Assembly: GCA_964483985.1 (NCBI GenBank)
Contig: CAZADS010000036.1
Location: forward strand, 1 to 48,344
Length of the DNA stretch: 48,344 nt
Source of the DNA: CAZADS01 sp964483985
Lineage (GTDB): Bacteria; Pseudomonadota; Alphaproteobacteria; Thalassobaculales; Thalassobaculaceae
Reading direction: 5' to 3'
Shown here: piece by piece, positions 16,997-25,081 of the stretch
Layout: the number at the start of each line of letters is the position of its first letter
Position numbering within the stretch: the first letter of the stretch is position 1
Translations under genes and position numbers: made by a program
The notes under the pieces: generated by a model
What the model was told of the DNA's origin: nothing
Seen by the model: only the letters and a program-made list of their open reading frames with translations
Databases searched by the model: none

Positions 16997-17455
16997 ATGC
17001 GCCTCGCTCTCTATCAACCAGACATTCCACAAAATACAGGCGCGATCATGAGAATGGCGGCATGTTTAGGTATTGAATTAGACGTAATCGAGCCTTGTGG
17101 ATTTATTTTTTCTGACGTGAAACTCAAACGTGTAGGTCTTGATTATTTAGATAAGACTCGCGTCACAAGGCATCAGTCTTGGAAAAACTTTTTGGAACAC
17201 CACACTGATAAAAGATTAGTTTTATCAACGACTAAAACCAGTCAATTAATCACAAATTTTGAATTCAAAGCGGACGACGTGTTGATAATGGGTACTGAAT
17301 CCTCAGGCGTCCCAAATGAAATCCACTGTACTGTAGGCGCATCAGTGCGAGTACCAATGTGCGAGGGTACCAGGTCTCTAAATGTAGCCATATGCGCCTC
17401 AATGATAGTATGGGAAGCATCCCGACAGACTGGTTTTGACGAACGTCTCAGATAA
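16997..17455 (+). CDS. trmL: tRNA (cytidine/uridine-34-2'-O)-methyltransferase
   Basis: TrmL methylates the 2'-oxygen of the wobble nucleotide in tRNA-Leu species and is a minimal SPOUT-fold enzyme. The 152-residue protein begins MRLALYQPDIPQNTGAIMRM, which is diagnostic. It has the knot motifs VLIMGTESSGVPNEIH and VRVPMCEGTRSLNVAICASM near the C-terminus. The ATG at 16997 is preferred to the upstream TTG at 16985. It is divergent from petA and convergent with metY. Confidence 0.94.
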   Translation: MRLALYQPDIPQNTGAIMRMAACLGIELDVIEPCGFIFSDVKLKRVGLDYLDKTRVTRHQSWKNFLEHHTDKRLVLSTTKTSQLITNFEFKADDVLIMGTESSGVPNEIHCTVGASVRVPMCEGTRSLNVAICASMIVWEASRQTGFDERLR

Positions 17456-17505
17456 CCAATGAAATTTTTGGGCTTTTAAAATGAGCTATATAATTGGGTA
17501 GTTTT

Positions 17506-17535
17506 GAAAGGGCTCCGATTTAACGATGCCCTTTC
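17506..17535. terminator. Possible bidirectional terminator between trmL and metY
   Basis: GAAAGGGC (17506-17513) and GCCCTTTC (17528-17535) form a perfect 8-bp stem with a 14-base loop in the 100-base space between two convergent genes. The position fits a shared terminator, but the T-runs on either side are poor, so the call is tentative. Confidence 0.5.
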
Positions 17536-17555
17536 GTTACGCTGTATTTATTCGT

Positions 17556-18851
17556 CTATGTCACTTGCTTTAAGGCATTATCCAAATCAGATAGAATGTC
17601 ATCAATATGTTCTATACCGATGGATAATCTCACATATCCTTCCGAAACCCCAGTCGCTAGTTGATCCTCAGACGAGAGCTGACTATGAGTTGTCGTAGCT
17701 GGGTGAATAGCTAAAGACCGAGCGTCACCTATGTTAGCTACATGATAAAACATCTTTAGCGAATTTATAAATTCACGGCCTGCATCACGGCCTTTCTTTA
17801 ATTCCAAACCGACAAGTCCTCCTAAGCCTCCTGAAAGATACCTATCTGCTCTAAGCTTAAATTCGCCCGTCTGCCGACTAGGATGAATAACATTGGCAAC
17901 AGCCGAATGGTTAGACAGAAAATCACAAACCGCCTGCGCATTCCGACTATGTTCTTTGATCCTAAGTGGCAACGTTTCCAGTCCTTGGATTACTTGGAAA
18001 GCATTGAAAGGCGAAAAAGCTGACCCTAAATCCCGCAATAACGTAGTACGAGCTTTGACTATATAAGCTACCGGACCCATCGGCTTAACCGCTTCTACCC
18101 AAACTGCGCCATGATAAGAAGGATCCGGAGTATTAAGCGCTGGTTGACGATCAGGAAAATTTTCCCACGGAAAGTTCCCGCCATCCACTATTAGACCACC
18201 AATCGAAGTTCCATGACCTCCAATGTATTTAGTGGTAGAATATACTATAATCGCCGCACCGTGTTTGAATGGCTGACAAAGAACTGGTGCCGCCGTATTA
18301 TCCATAATTAAAGGGATTCCCAATTCACGTCCTATAGCAGCAACTTCTGCTATAGGGAACACTTGTAATTTGGGGTTTGGGAGCGTTTCCGCGTAATATG
18401 CTCGCGTACGTTCATCCGTTACTTTGGCAAAGGCCTCTGGGTCAGCTGGATCGACAAATCGAACTTCGATGCCCTGATCCTTCAGAGTGTTAACAAATAG
18501 ATTCCACGTTCCGCCATATAGATCAGTGGAACTTATTATATTATCGCCGACACGTGCTAAATTCTGGATAGCCATTGCGGAAGCTGCTTGCCCAGAGGCA
18601 ACAGCAAGAGCAGCAGCACCACCCTCCAGAGCCGCTATTCTTTGTTCCAATACATCACATGTCGGGTTCATGATACGTGTGTAAATATTACCTAACTCTT
18701 TTAGAGCAAAGAGATTAGAAGCATGTTCTGTATCCTTAAATTGATACGAAGTTGTCTGATAAATTGGCACTGCCACCGATCCCGTTGCAGGATCAGCTCG
18801 ATAGCCCGCATGCAAGGCTAATGTCTCTGGTTTATTTGAATCTATAGTCAT
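17556..18851 (-). CDS. metY: O-acetylhomoserine aminocarboxypropyltransferase (sulfhydrylase)
   Basis: MetY is a PLP enzyme that makes homocysteine directly from O-acetylhomoserine and sulfide. The 431-residue protein shows the long-form MetY N-terminus (ETLALHAGYRADPATGSVAV), the IYTRIMNPTCDVLEQRIAAL motif, the ASGQAASAMAI phosphate-binding region and the PLP lysine Lys208 in VYSTTKYIGGHGTSIGG. Length matches MetY (about 430) and exceeds that of MetB/MetC/MetZ (about 390-400). A ribosome-binding AAGGGA lies 9 bases upstream. Expression is almost certainly controlled by the SAM-II riboswitch in its leader. Confidence 0.95.
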   Translation of the reverse strand: MTIDSNKPETLALHAGYRADPATGSVAVPIYQTTSYQFKDTEHASNLFALKELGNIYTRIMNPTCDVLEQRIAALEGGAAALAVASGQAASAMAIQNLARVGDNIISSTDLYGGTWNLFVNTLKDQGIEVRFVDPADPEAFAKVTDERTRAYYAETLPNPKLQVFPIAEVAAIGRELGIPLIMDNTAAPVLCQPFKHGAAIIVYSTTKYIGGHGTSIGGLIVDGGNFPWENFPDRQPALNTPDPSYHGAVWVEAVKPMGPVAYIVKARTTLLRDLGSAFSPFNAFQVIQGLETLPLRIKEHSRNAQAVCDFLSNHSAVANVIHPSRQTGEFKLRADRYLSGGLGGLVGLELKKGRDAGREFINSLKMFYHVANIGDARSLAIHPATTTHSQLSSEDQLATGVSEGYVRLSIGIEHIDDILSDLDNALKQVT

Positions 18852-18943
18852 TCGATGTATCCCTTATAAAACTTCCAGGAAAAATACCCAGAATTACAAA
18901 AAACTTCAGGCCTTAGCAGGGGAGGTCGAATGTCCACGTTTAT

Positions 18944-18984
18944 GGAGGCAAACCCGCCTCAACTTTGTGGGCGGGATAACCTCC
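18944..18984 (-). promoter_or_regulatory. GC-rich hairpin downstream of the SAM-II aptamer (possible expression platform)
   Basis: In the metY leader, GGAGG (18980-18984) can pair with CCTCC (18944-18948), and CCCGCC (18970-18975) with GGCGGG (18953-18958), giving a two-part stem with an 11-base loop. Its 5' arm GGAGG overlaps the 3' end of the riboswitch, where GGAG could instead pair with CTCC in the aptamer loop (19021-19024). That overlap suggests competing structures, which is inference. No clear T-run follows. Confidence 0.55.
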
Positions 18985-19040
18985 GCCGCTTTAGCTGTAT
19001 TTGTTACGCGCCCGCAAGCTGGAGCTCAAATCGGCGCTTC
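18985..19040 (-). promoter_or_regulatory. SAM-II riboswitch in the metY leader
   Basis: The minus strand from about 19037 reads GCGCCGATTTG, then CTTGCGGGCGCG, TAACAAATACAGCTAAAGCG. It lines up closely with the SAM-II (metA motif) aptamer: the GATTT segment, a P1 helix GCGCC/GGCGC, the conserved AAAT and the AGCTAAA before the pseudoknot strand. SAM-II binds S-adenosylmethionine and lowers expression of methionine genes, mainly in alphaproteobacteria. It lies about 134 bases upstream of metY, farther than in many examples. A promoter ends just before it. Confidence 0.92.
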
Positions 19041-19046
19041 TTAACC

Positions 19047-19076
19047 ATTAAAACAAAAAGCAGTCAGCTTCGTCAA
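19047..19076 (-). promoter_or_regulatory. Sigma-70-type promoter for the metY riboswitch transcript
   Basis: A -35 element TTGACG (19071-19076) and a -10 element TTTAAT (19047-19052) are separated by 18 bases on the minus strand. Transcription would begin near 19040, immediately before the SAM-II aptamer, which is the expected arrangement. Confidence 0.7.
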
Positions 19077-19144
19077 GTAGGTTGATTATTATGCCTACTA
19101 TATGATTGTTGAAATGCTACCAGCCGTGTGGTGATATTAATATT

Positions 19145-19885
19145 ATGCCTCGCTTCAAAATGGTAATTGAATATGACGGCTCTGAGTTCGTTGGATGGCA
19201 GCGTCAGCAAACCGGTGTATCCATCCAACAATCTCTGGAAGAAGCCCTATTTTCATTCTGTGGAGAAACAATTGAAGTAGTGGGAGCTGGTCGCACTGAT
19301 GCGGGAGTCCATGCTTTAGCTATGGTGGCTCATATTGATTTAAAGACTCAAAAGTTTAATGCCAACACGGTCAGAAAAGCGGTTAATTTCCATCTTGGAA
19401 CCAAGCCAATCAAAATTCTAGACGCTGTACCTGTCTGCCCTAATTTTCACTCTCGGTTCTCGGCGATTCGTCGGCGTTACCTTTATCGAATTAAAAATCG
19501 CCCATCACCGCCTACACTTGATATCGGTCGCGTTTGGTTTGTTCCAAAATTATTAGATACCGACGCTATGTCATCGGCTGGAGACGCTTTGATCGGATAC
19601 CATGATTTTACAAGTTTTAGAGCGAAACATTGCCAAGCTGCCTCCCCGAACAAAACTCTAGACAAATTGGACATCAAAAGAGATGGAGAGGAAGTCCATA
19701 TTATTGTAGAGGCACGATCCTTCTTGCATCATCAAGTGCGAAACATAGTGGGGACATTAAAATTAGTGGGAGAGGGAAGTTGGAGCCAACAAGACGTCGC
19801 AGTTGCTTTGGCGGCTAGAGATCGAGCTGCTGCCGGCCCAACGGCGCCAGCAAATGGCTTATACCTATTAGGAATAGAATATTAG
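19145..19885 (+). CDS. truA: tRNA pseudouridine(38-40) synthase
   Basis: TruA isomerises uridines 38-40 of the tRNA anticodon stem. The 246-residue protein starts MPRFKMVIEYDGSEFVGWQR. It carries the catalytic Asp52 in GAGRTDAGVHALAMVAH and the later motifs FHSRFSAIRRRYLYRI and FLHHQVRNIVGTL. I use the ATG at 19145, which gives the usual N-terminus; the upstream ATG at 19106 adds 13 unsupported residues. In many alphaproteobacteria truA sits close to dapE, as it does here. Confidence 0.95.
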   Translation: MPRFKMVIEYDGSEFVGWQRQQTGVSIQQSLEEALFSFCGETIEVVGAGRTDAGVHALAMVAHIDLKTQKFNANTVRKAVNFHLGTKPIKILDAVPVCPNFHSRFSAIRRRYLYRIKNRPSPPTLDIGRVWFVPKLLDTDAMSSAGDALIGYHDFTSFRAKHCQAASPNKTLDKLDIKRDGEEVHIIVEARSFLHHQVRNIVGTLKLVGEGSWSQQDVAVALAARDRAAAGPTAPANGLYLLGIEY

Positions 19886-19911
19886 CGAATGCCATAGATA
19901 GCCATCGTTCA

Positions 19912-20484
19912 TTAAAAAGAAACTGATTGAGCTATAGACGCTAAACACATACTAAAAAAGAAATCAAAAATAACGACGCCAGCAGCCGCAAATGTAGAAA
20001 TTTGAAGCCGGCTACGGGCGATTTCTTGAAAAACAACTACGGCAACTCCGTATACTAAAATTAACAAAACCATGTGTGCGGTTTTATCCATCCAGTCTAA
20101 AGATCTAAATAGAATAACAAATGCTATAAAGTATCCTATGGGAACTGATGCCCAGTTATACGGGACGAGATATTCAAGCGCATACTGGCCTCTCCCTAAA
20201 AAAGTTGATAAATGTATAACAACCAAAGGGTATGCTAACCAAATTATGGTAAAAATCATCACCTCACGAAGACTATCTCCCCAATAATATATAGGCTTCG
20301 CCTTCTCATTCATTACTCCCAGTGTAATGACGAGATTCGCCGGCAAAACGAAAATTAATGCGAACAACGAGCGCCAGAACCCTTTCACACTGCAATCAAA
20401 ATTCTGCGAGGCGTTTGGATCTCGCCTCACGATTAAGAAAACACCATAAATTGATCTAAATATCTCGGTAGTAGAAGGCAACAC
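19912..20484 (-). CDS. Conserved multi-pass membrane protein of unknown function
   Basis: The 190-residue protein has about five hydrophobic segments, for example LFALIFVLPANLVITLGV, VMIFTIIWLAYPLVVIHL, SVPIGYFIAFVILF and MVLLILVYGVAVVVF. This suggests an inner-membrane protein, perhaps of a Yip1-like fold, but I cannot assign a family with confidence. It starts with a GTG 5 bases after the dapE stop, so it belongs to the dapD-dapE transcription unit. A gene of this type next to dapE and truA is familiar in alphaproteobacteria; its role is unknown. Confidence 0.75.
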   Translation of the reverse strand: MLPSTTEIFRSIYGVFLIVRRDPNASQNFDCSVKGFWRSLFALIFVLPANLVITLGVMNEKAKPIYYWGDSLREVMIFTIIWLAYPLVVIHLSTFLGRGQYALEYLVPYNWASVPIGYFIAFVILFRSLDWMDKTAHMVLLILVYGVAVVVFQEIARSRLQISTFAAAGVVIFDFFFSMCLASIAQSVSF

Positions 20485-20489
20485 TACTC

Positions 20490-21659
20490 TTAGCCCTGAA
20501 ATCGAGAGAAAAATCGCCTTAAAAAATGGTAATAGACGTCGGCTAAATCGTAAATATCGTTTACTAAAATATTTTCATTTATTTTGTGCATAGTCTTACC
20601 GACACCACCAAACTCAACGACAGGACAATAGTCTCTGATAAAACGTGCATCGGACGTTCCCCCCGTTGTACTAAGCTCAGGGTTCTTGCCAAGTACTTCC
20701 TTTATAGCCCCCAGAAGGTCCTCAGTCAGCGGCCCTGGCTCTGTTAGGAAAGCGTTGGAGGAACAAGCTGTGATTAAATCATATTTACCACCTACACCAT
20801 CGAATATTGAACGTATCCACTTCTCTATAGAATCTGCCGTCTGTAGATCATTGAAACGAATATTAAAGCTTGCAGTAGCCGTTTCTGGAATGACATTTGT
20901 AGCGGAGTTGCCCGTATCTATTGAGGCGATAGCTACCGTAGAAGGTGGAAAGTGTTTCGTACCTGCATCCAGCTGTTCTTCCGCCAAAGGGGCCATCATT
21001 TTGATCAATCTTGATAGAGGGTTATCCGCGAGATGGGGATAAGCTGTATGTCCTTGGATACCATAGACCTTAAGCCAACCAGTAAAACTACCTCGCCTTC
21101 CAATTTTTATCATACCACCTAATTTTTCTGGGTTCGTAGGCTCTCCAACCATACAGCCGTCAATAATTTCCTGATTTTGTTCCATCCATTTTAATACTTT
21201 AGCTGTCCCGTTAATTGCAGGTCCTTCTTCATCACCAGTTATCAGAAAGCTGATCGATCCACTAAATTTTTTACCATTATCCGCAATAAAACGTTGCGAA
21301 GCCGCTACGAAAGATGCAATCGCCGACTTCATATCGGATGACCCTCTTCCATATAACTTTCCATCAATAATTTTTCCAGCAAATGGGTCGACCATCCACG
21401 AATCCGATGACCCAATCGGCACCACATCAGAATGACCTGCAAAACAAAAATTAGGCGCCAATACCCCGAATCGGGCATACAAGTTATCTACATCCGGCGT
21501 TCCATCCTCCGAAAAGATTAGACGATGACAATTAAATCCGATTCCTTCAAGAACAGCCTGTAATTCGTCTAACGCACCCCCCTCCCTAGGCGTGACACTT
21601 GGACATCTAATTAGCCTTTGGCTGAGTTCAACTGGATCACAAAATACCGGTTTAGACAT
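20490..21659 (-). CDS. dapE: Succinyl-diaminopimelate desuccinylase
   Basis: DapE hydrolyses N-succinyl-L,L-diaminopimelate to L,L-diaminopimelate and succinate for lysine and peptidoglycan. The 389-residue M20 metallopeptidase has the first metal motif FAGHSDVVPIG, the second YGRGSSDMKSAIASF and the catalytic glutamates in FLITGDEEGPAINGT. The dimerisation lid domain lies at about 180-295, and the C-terminus carries STTGGTSDARFIRDYCPVVE. The ATG at 21659 gives the normal N-terminus; an in-frame TTG at 21668 overlaps the dapD stop. It is coupled tightly to dapD. Confidence 0.95.
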   Translation of the reverse strand: MSKPVFCDPVELSQRLIRCPSVTPREGGALDELQAVLEGIGFNCHRLIFSEDGTPDVDNLYARFGVLAPNFCFAGHSDVVPIGSSDSWMVDPFAGKIIDGKLYGRGSSDMKSAIASFVAASQRFIADNGKKFSGSISFLITGDEEGPAINGTAKVLKWMEQNQEIIDGCMVGEPTNPEKLGGMIKIGRRGSFTGWLKVYGIQGHTAYPHLADNPLSRLIKMMAPLAEEQLDAGTKHFPPSTVAIASIDTGNSATNVIPETATASFNIRFNDLQTADSIEKWIRSIFDGVGGKYDLITACSSNAFLTEPGPLTEDLLGAIKEVLGKNPELSTTGGTSDARFIRDYCPVVEFGGVGKTMHKINENILVNDIYDLADVYYHFLRRFFSRFQG

Positions 21660-21664
21660 ACAAT

Positions 21665-22525
21665 TCAATCACGGAGCAATTCGTTAATTGAAGTTTTAGA
21701 TCGAGTCTGTTCATCAACTTGTTTAACTATTACTGCACAATAGAGTGACGGGCCAGGGGCACCATTTGGTAAATTACCGCCGGGTAGAGTTCCGGGAACA
21801 ACTACCGAGTAGGCAGGCACACGACCTGTTGTTATCTCTCCGGTTTCGCGATTAACTATTTTAGTAGAGGCACCAATATAAACCCCCATACTAAGAACGG
21901 AACCTGTTTCTACTAATACACCTTCCGCCACTTCAGAACGCGCACCTATAAAACACCCATCCTCAATTATTACTGGATCAGCTTGCATAGGTTCGAGGAC
22001 ACCAGCAATACCAGCTCCTCCAGAAATATGGCAATTTCTGCCAATTTGAGCACAAGAACCAATTGTAGCCCACGTGTCGACCATTGTTCCAGTGTCTACG
22101 TAAGCCCCCAAATTAACAAAACTTGGCATCAAAACCACCCCCGGGGCTATATAGGCAGAATGTCTCACAACACAATTGGGTACTGCCCGCAATCCAGCAT
22201 CACGAAAGCGTTTTTCAGTCCAACCCGAAAATTTTGAAGGAACTTTATCCCACCAGCTGGAATTACCTCGAGTACTATCAGTTGGTCCACCAGGTATCGA
22301 TTTCATGTCGTTAAGGCGAAATGACAATAAGACCGCTTTTTTTAACCATTGGTTAACCTTCCATTTATGCTTTCCCAAAGGGGAAGCCACCCGCTGCGAT
22401 CCGCTATCCATAGCTTCAAGAGCGGTTTCTACCGCGTCGCGAATTTCACCGTCAGTAGAAGCATTTACCGAATCTCGGTTTTCCCACGCTTGTTCAATTA
22501 TTGATTCATATTCTAAATTCGCCAT
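21665..22525 (-). CDS. dapD: Tetrahydrodipicolinate N-succinyltransferase
   Basis: DapD succinylates tetrahydrodipicolinate in the lysine/diaminopimelate route. The 286-residue protein has an N-terminal helical domain (LEYESIIEQAWENRDSVNAS) and a left-handed beta-helix of hexapeptide repeats (about 115-240, including VVRHSAYIAPGVVLMPSFVN, GAYVDTGTMVDTWATIGSC and GRNCHISGGAGIAGVLEP). The ATG at 22525 is chosen; the longer frame to 22642 adds 39 residues with no similarity. It precedes dapE directly. Confidence 0.96.
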   Translation of the reverse strand: MANLEYESIIEQAWENRDSVNASTDGEIRDAVETALEAMDSGSQRVASPLGKHKWKVNQWLKKAVLLSFRLNDMKSIPGGPTDSTRGNSSWWDKVPSKFSGWTEKRFRDAGLRAVPNCVVRHSAYIAPGVVLMPSFVNLGAYVDTGTMVDTWATIGSCAQIGRNCHISGGAGIAGVLEPMQADPVIIEDGCFIGARSEVAEGVLVETGSVLSMGVYIGASTKIVNRETGEITTGRVPAYSVVVPGTLPGGNLPNGAPGPSLYCAVIVKQVDEQTRSKTSINELLRD

Positions 22526-22605
22526 GATATCTGTTTTCCATAGTTTCCCTTTTGTCTCAACAACCAAAATGAGCTTGTAATACACAGGTGTCAACATAGG
22601 TAAAA

Positions 22606-23310
22606 TCAAAAACCTTCCCGGTTCGTTAACTCCTCTAACCAATATTCTAAGTCATCGATTTTGTAGTTAATATGATCACCTTCCGCACCCTCTTTTGACC
22701 AATCTCTATCGTGTTGAAGCCAAACAGTAATCATCCCCAATGCTGCTGCAGGAATAAGATTCTTAGCCATATCCTCTATCATGATCGAAGATTTTGGATC
22801 TATATTGAAACGCTTGATCATTGCGTTATAAGGTCGGGGGTCTGGTTTCGGAATAAATTCACTCGCCACGATATCGAAAATATCCCCAAATAAATCCAAG
22901 ACTCCCAACTGGTTCGTTATTCGTTCAGCATGTCGAATAGAACCGTTCGTGAAAATAATACGTCTACCTGGTAGACGGGCTATTAAACTACGGAGACGGG
23001 GATTAGAAGATATATCGCTAACATCTATGTCATGCACATAGTGAAGAAAACGCTCCGGCACCAAATCATACTCTACCATCAGACCCCGCAGGGTAGTCCC
23101 ATATTTTCTAAACATTTTGCTTTGTAATGCCAAAGCCTCTTCCTTCTGCAGGTCATATTCTTCCTGAATGAAACTGGTCATACGCTGAGAAACTCGTGAA
23201 AACAGATTAGAGGCTGCGGGATATAAAGTATTGTCGAGATCAAATATCCAACAGTTAACAACCTTTAGATCAGTTAACGGCAAACCCTTTAAAGAATTGC
23301 GTGTTTCCAT
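22606..23310 (-). CDS. HAD-family pyrimidine 5'-nucleotidase
   Basis: The 234-residue protein is a HAD-superfamily phosphatase of the SDT1/pyrimidine 5'-nucleotidase group. Motif I is WIFDLDNTLYPAASNLF with the nucleophile Asp and general acid Asp. Motif II is IIFTNGSIRHAERI, and motifs III/IV are EFIPKPDPRPYNAMI and SSIMIEDMAKNLIPAAALGM. The substrate is probably a pyrimidine nucleotide but could be another small phosphate. The ATG at 23310 is used; the longer frame to 23394 has an unrelated extension. It lies between argB and dapD, a common alphaproteobacterial order. Confidence 0.88.
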   Translation of the reverse strand: METRNSLKGLPLTDLKVVNCWIFDLDNTLYPAASNLFSRVSQRMTSFIQEEYDLQKEEALALQSKMFRKYGTTLRGLMVEYDLVPERFLHYVHDIDVSDISSNPRLRSLIARLPGRRIIFTNGSIRHAERITNQLGVLDLFGDIFDIVASEFIPKPDPRPYNAMIKRFNIDPKSSIMIEDMAKNLIPAAALGMITVWLQHDRDWSKEGAEGDHINYKIDDLEYWLEELTNREGF

Positions 23311-23414
23311 GATGGTAACTATCCACGTATCAGCAAAAAGGAGACAATTACATGTCTGTTTAAATGCAAATAAAATAAGATAGGGTTTCCCCACAAGCTA
23401 AATAAACTAACGCA

Positions 23415-24323
23415 TTACTCACTGCGAATGATTGTGCCATGACCTTGTGAGGTAAAAAGCTCCAGAAGCACAGCATGAGGAATTCTGCCATCTAATATCA
23501 CTGCGGCGTTGGCACCCTTTTGCACCGCATCAATGCAAGTTTCGACTTTCGGGATCATACCACCTGAAATGACACCATTGACCATAAGTTTTTTAGCTTC
23601 ACTGACAGTCAATTCTGGAATCAAATTACCTAATTCGTCCAAAACACCTTCCACGTCAGTTAGCATTAACATTCTTCGAGCGTCTGTAGCACCCGCACTG
23701 GCTCCCGCCGCTGTATCTGCATTAATATTATATGTCTCCCCATCAGAACCCAGTCCCACTGGAGCTATTACAGGAACGATATCCCCAGTAATTAACGTAT
23801 TTATCAAAGTTGGATCGACTGAAGTCGGTTGTCCAACAAAACCCAAATCGACCACTTTTTCAATATTGCTACCAGGATCAATCTTAGTGCGAGTTAGTTT
23901 TTCTACTTTTATAAGATTTGCGTCTTTTCCAGAAATACCCGCGGCACTTCCCCCCGCTTTAGTAATTGCCGCTGCTATTGATTTATTTATAGAACCAGCA
24001 AGAACCATTTCAACAATCCCCACCGTAGCTCGATCGGTAACCCGTAAACCGTCAATAAATTCACTTTTTATCGCCAATCGCTTGAGCATTTCACCTATTT
24101 GTGGCCCACCACCGTGGACGACCAGCGGATTAGTTCCAACTTGTTTTAGAAGAACCATATCAGCGGCAAAAGTTTTGAAAAGCTCCGGATCGCCCATCGC
24201 GTGACCGCCGAATTTCACTACAACAGTGCCACCAGCGTAAAGACGCATGAAAGGCAATGCATCAATAAGAATGCCCGCCTTAGCGAGCCAATCCGTCCGA
24301 GCATCTAATTTCTCAACCCCCAT
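23415..24323 (-). CDS. argB: Acetylglutamate kinase
   Basis: ArgB phosphorylates N-acetylglutamate in arginine synthesis. The 302-residue amino-acid-kinase-fold protein has TVVVKFGGHAMGDPELFKTF with the phosphate-binding GGHAM, the substrate loop VVHGGGPQIGEMLKRL, DGLRVTD, and the C-terminal VISGGMIPKVETCIDAVQKG. The ATG at 24323 has a G-rich Shine-Dalgarno (GGGGGCG) upstream. The N-terminal helix ahead of the kinase core (about 1-30) is typical of arginine-feedback-inhibited hexameric enzymes, though regulation cannot be proved from sequence. Confidence 0.96.
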   Translation of the reverse strand: MGVEKLDARTDWLAKAGILIDALPFMRLYAGGTVVVKFGGHAMGDPELFKTFAADMVLLKQVGTNPLVVHGGGPQIGEMLKRLAIKSEFIDGLRVTDRATVGIVEMVLAGSINKSIAAAITKAGGSAAGISGKDANLIKVEKLTRTKIDPGSNIEKVVDLGFVGQPTSVDPTLINTLITGDIVPVIAPVGLGSDGETYNINADTAAGASAGATDARRMLMLTDVEGVLDELGNLIPELTVSEAKKLMVNGVISGGMIPKVETCIDAVQKGANAAVILDGRIPHAVLLELFTSQGHGTIIRSE

Positions 24324-24403
24324 TTTTTCGCCCCCGAATTTCCTAGACACACTAACAGTACTGTAAATATATGTTCTGAAATTGCTTACATCCGTATACG
24401 CTA

Positions 24404-25057
24404 TTATTGAGCCAACAGTTTAGCTATTTCAGCCCGCAAATTCTCAATTCCTAAAAATTTATTCGAACTAGTCGACGCTATAATTGGGTGAGCCGCTGGT
24501 CGGATTTTTATCTCGCTGAAAACTTCCCTTGAGCATTCGTTCAACTGCTTTGAATCTATTTTGTCAATCTTGGTTAAAACCACTTGGTATACCACCGCCG
24601 TTTCATCTAATAACTTCATCATGTCGCGATCAGTGTCTTTAAGACCATGTCGAGCGTCAATTAATAAACATACGCGGCGTAATACGGCCCTACCACGAAG
24701 AAAAGCTCGTAGAGTTTTGTTCCACCCAGCAACTTTTTTTTTAGATGCCCTAGCGTATCCATATCCAGGCAAATCAACAAGGGTAAGTTGGTTCCCTAGG
24801 TCGAAGAAATTTAGCTGCTGAGTCCTCCCAGGCGTATTAGATGTTCGGGCCAAGGCATTTTGACCCGTCAAGGCATTAATGAGACTCGATTTTCCGACAT
24901 TAGAACGTCCCGAAAAAGCGATCTCCGGTAATTGAACAATCGGAATTTGACTAAGAATTGCAGCTCCAAAAACAAATTCACATTTTTTGCTGAAAAGGAG
25001 CTTACCCTTTTCAATGTCTTGCACTGAATATACTGTTTGCTCTTTATGAGCGCCCAT
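24404..25057 (-). CDS. engB: Ribosome biogenesis GTPase EngB/YsxC/YihA
   Basis: EngB is a small essential GTPase needed for large-subunit assembly. In the 217-residue protein the G1 loop is FSGRSNVGKSSLINALTG, G2 lies in RTSNTPGRTQQLNFF, G3 is LVDLPGYGYARASKK, and G4 is LTKIDKIDSKQLNE with the TKxD pattern. It lies 24 bases after yidC on the same strand, the standard yidC-engB order in Alphaproteobacteria. Confidence 0.96.
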   Translation of the reverse strand: MGAHKEQTVYSVQDIEKGKLLFSKKCEFVFGAAILSQIPIVQLPEIAFSGRSNVGKSSLINALTGQNALARTSNTPGRTQQLNFFDLGNQLTLVDLPGYGYARASKKKVAGWNKTLRAFLRGRAVLRRVCLLIDARHGLKDTDRDMMKLLDETAVVYQVVLTKIDKIDSKQLNECSREVFSEIKIRPAAHPIIASTSSNKFLGIENLRAEIAKLLAQ

Positions 25058-25081
25058 TGCCGCATTGCCTATTAGTTAAAT

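Noticed and set aside
23509..24204. 231-codon open frame on the plus strand
   Set aside because: It is antisense to argB, whose motifs are complete, and its composition (Ser/Pro/Thr-rich) is that of a complement frame.
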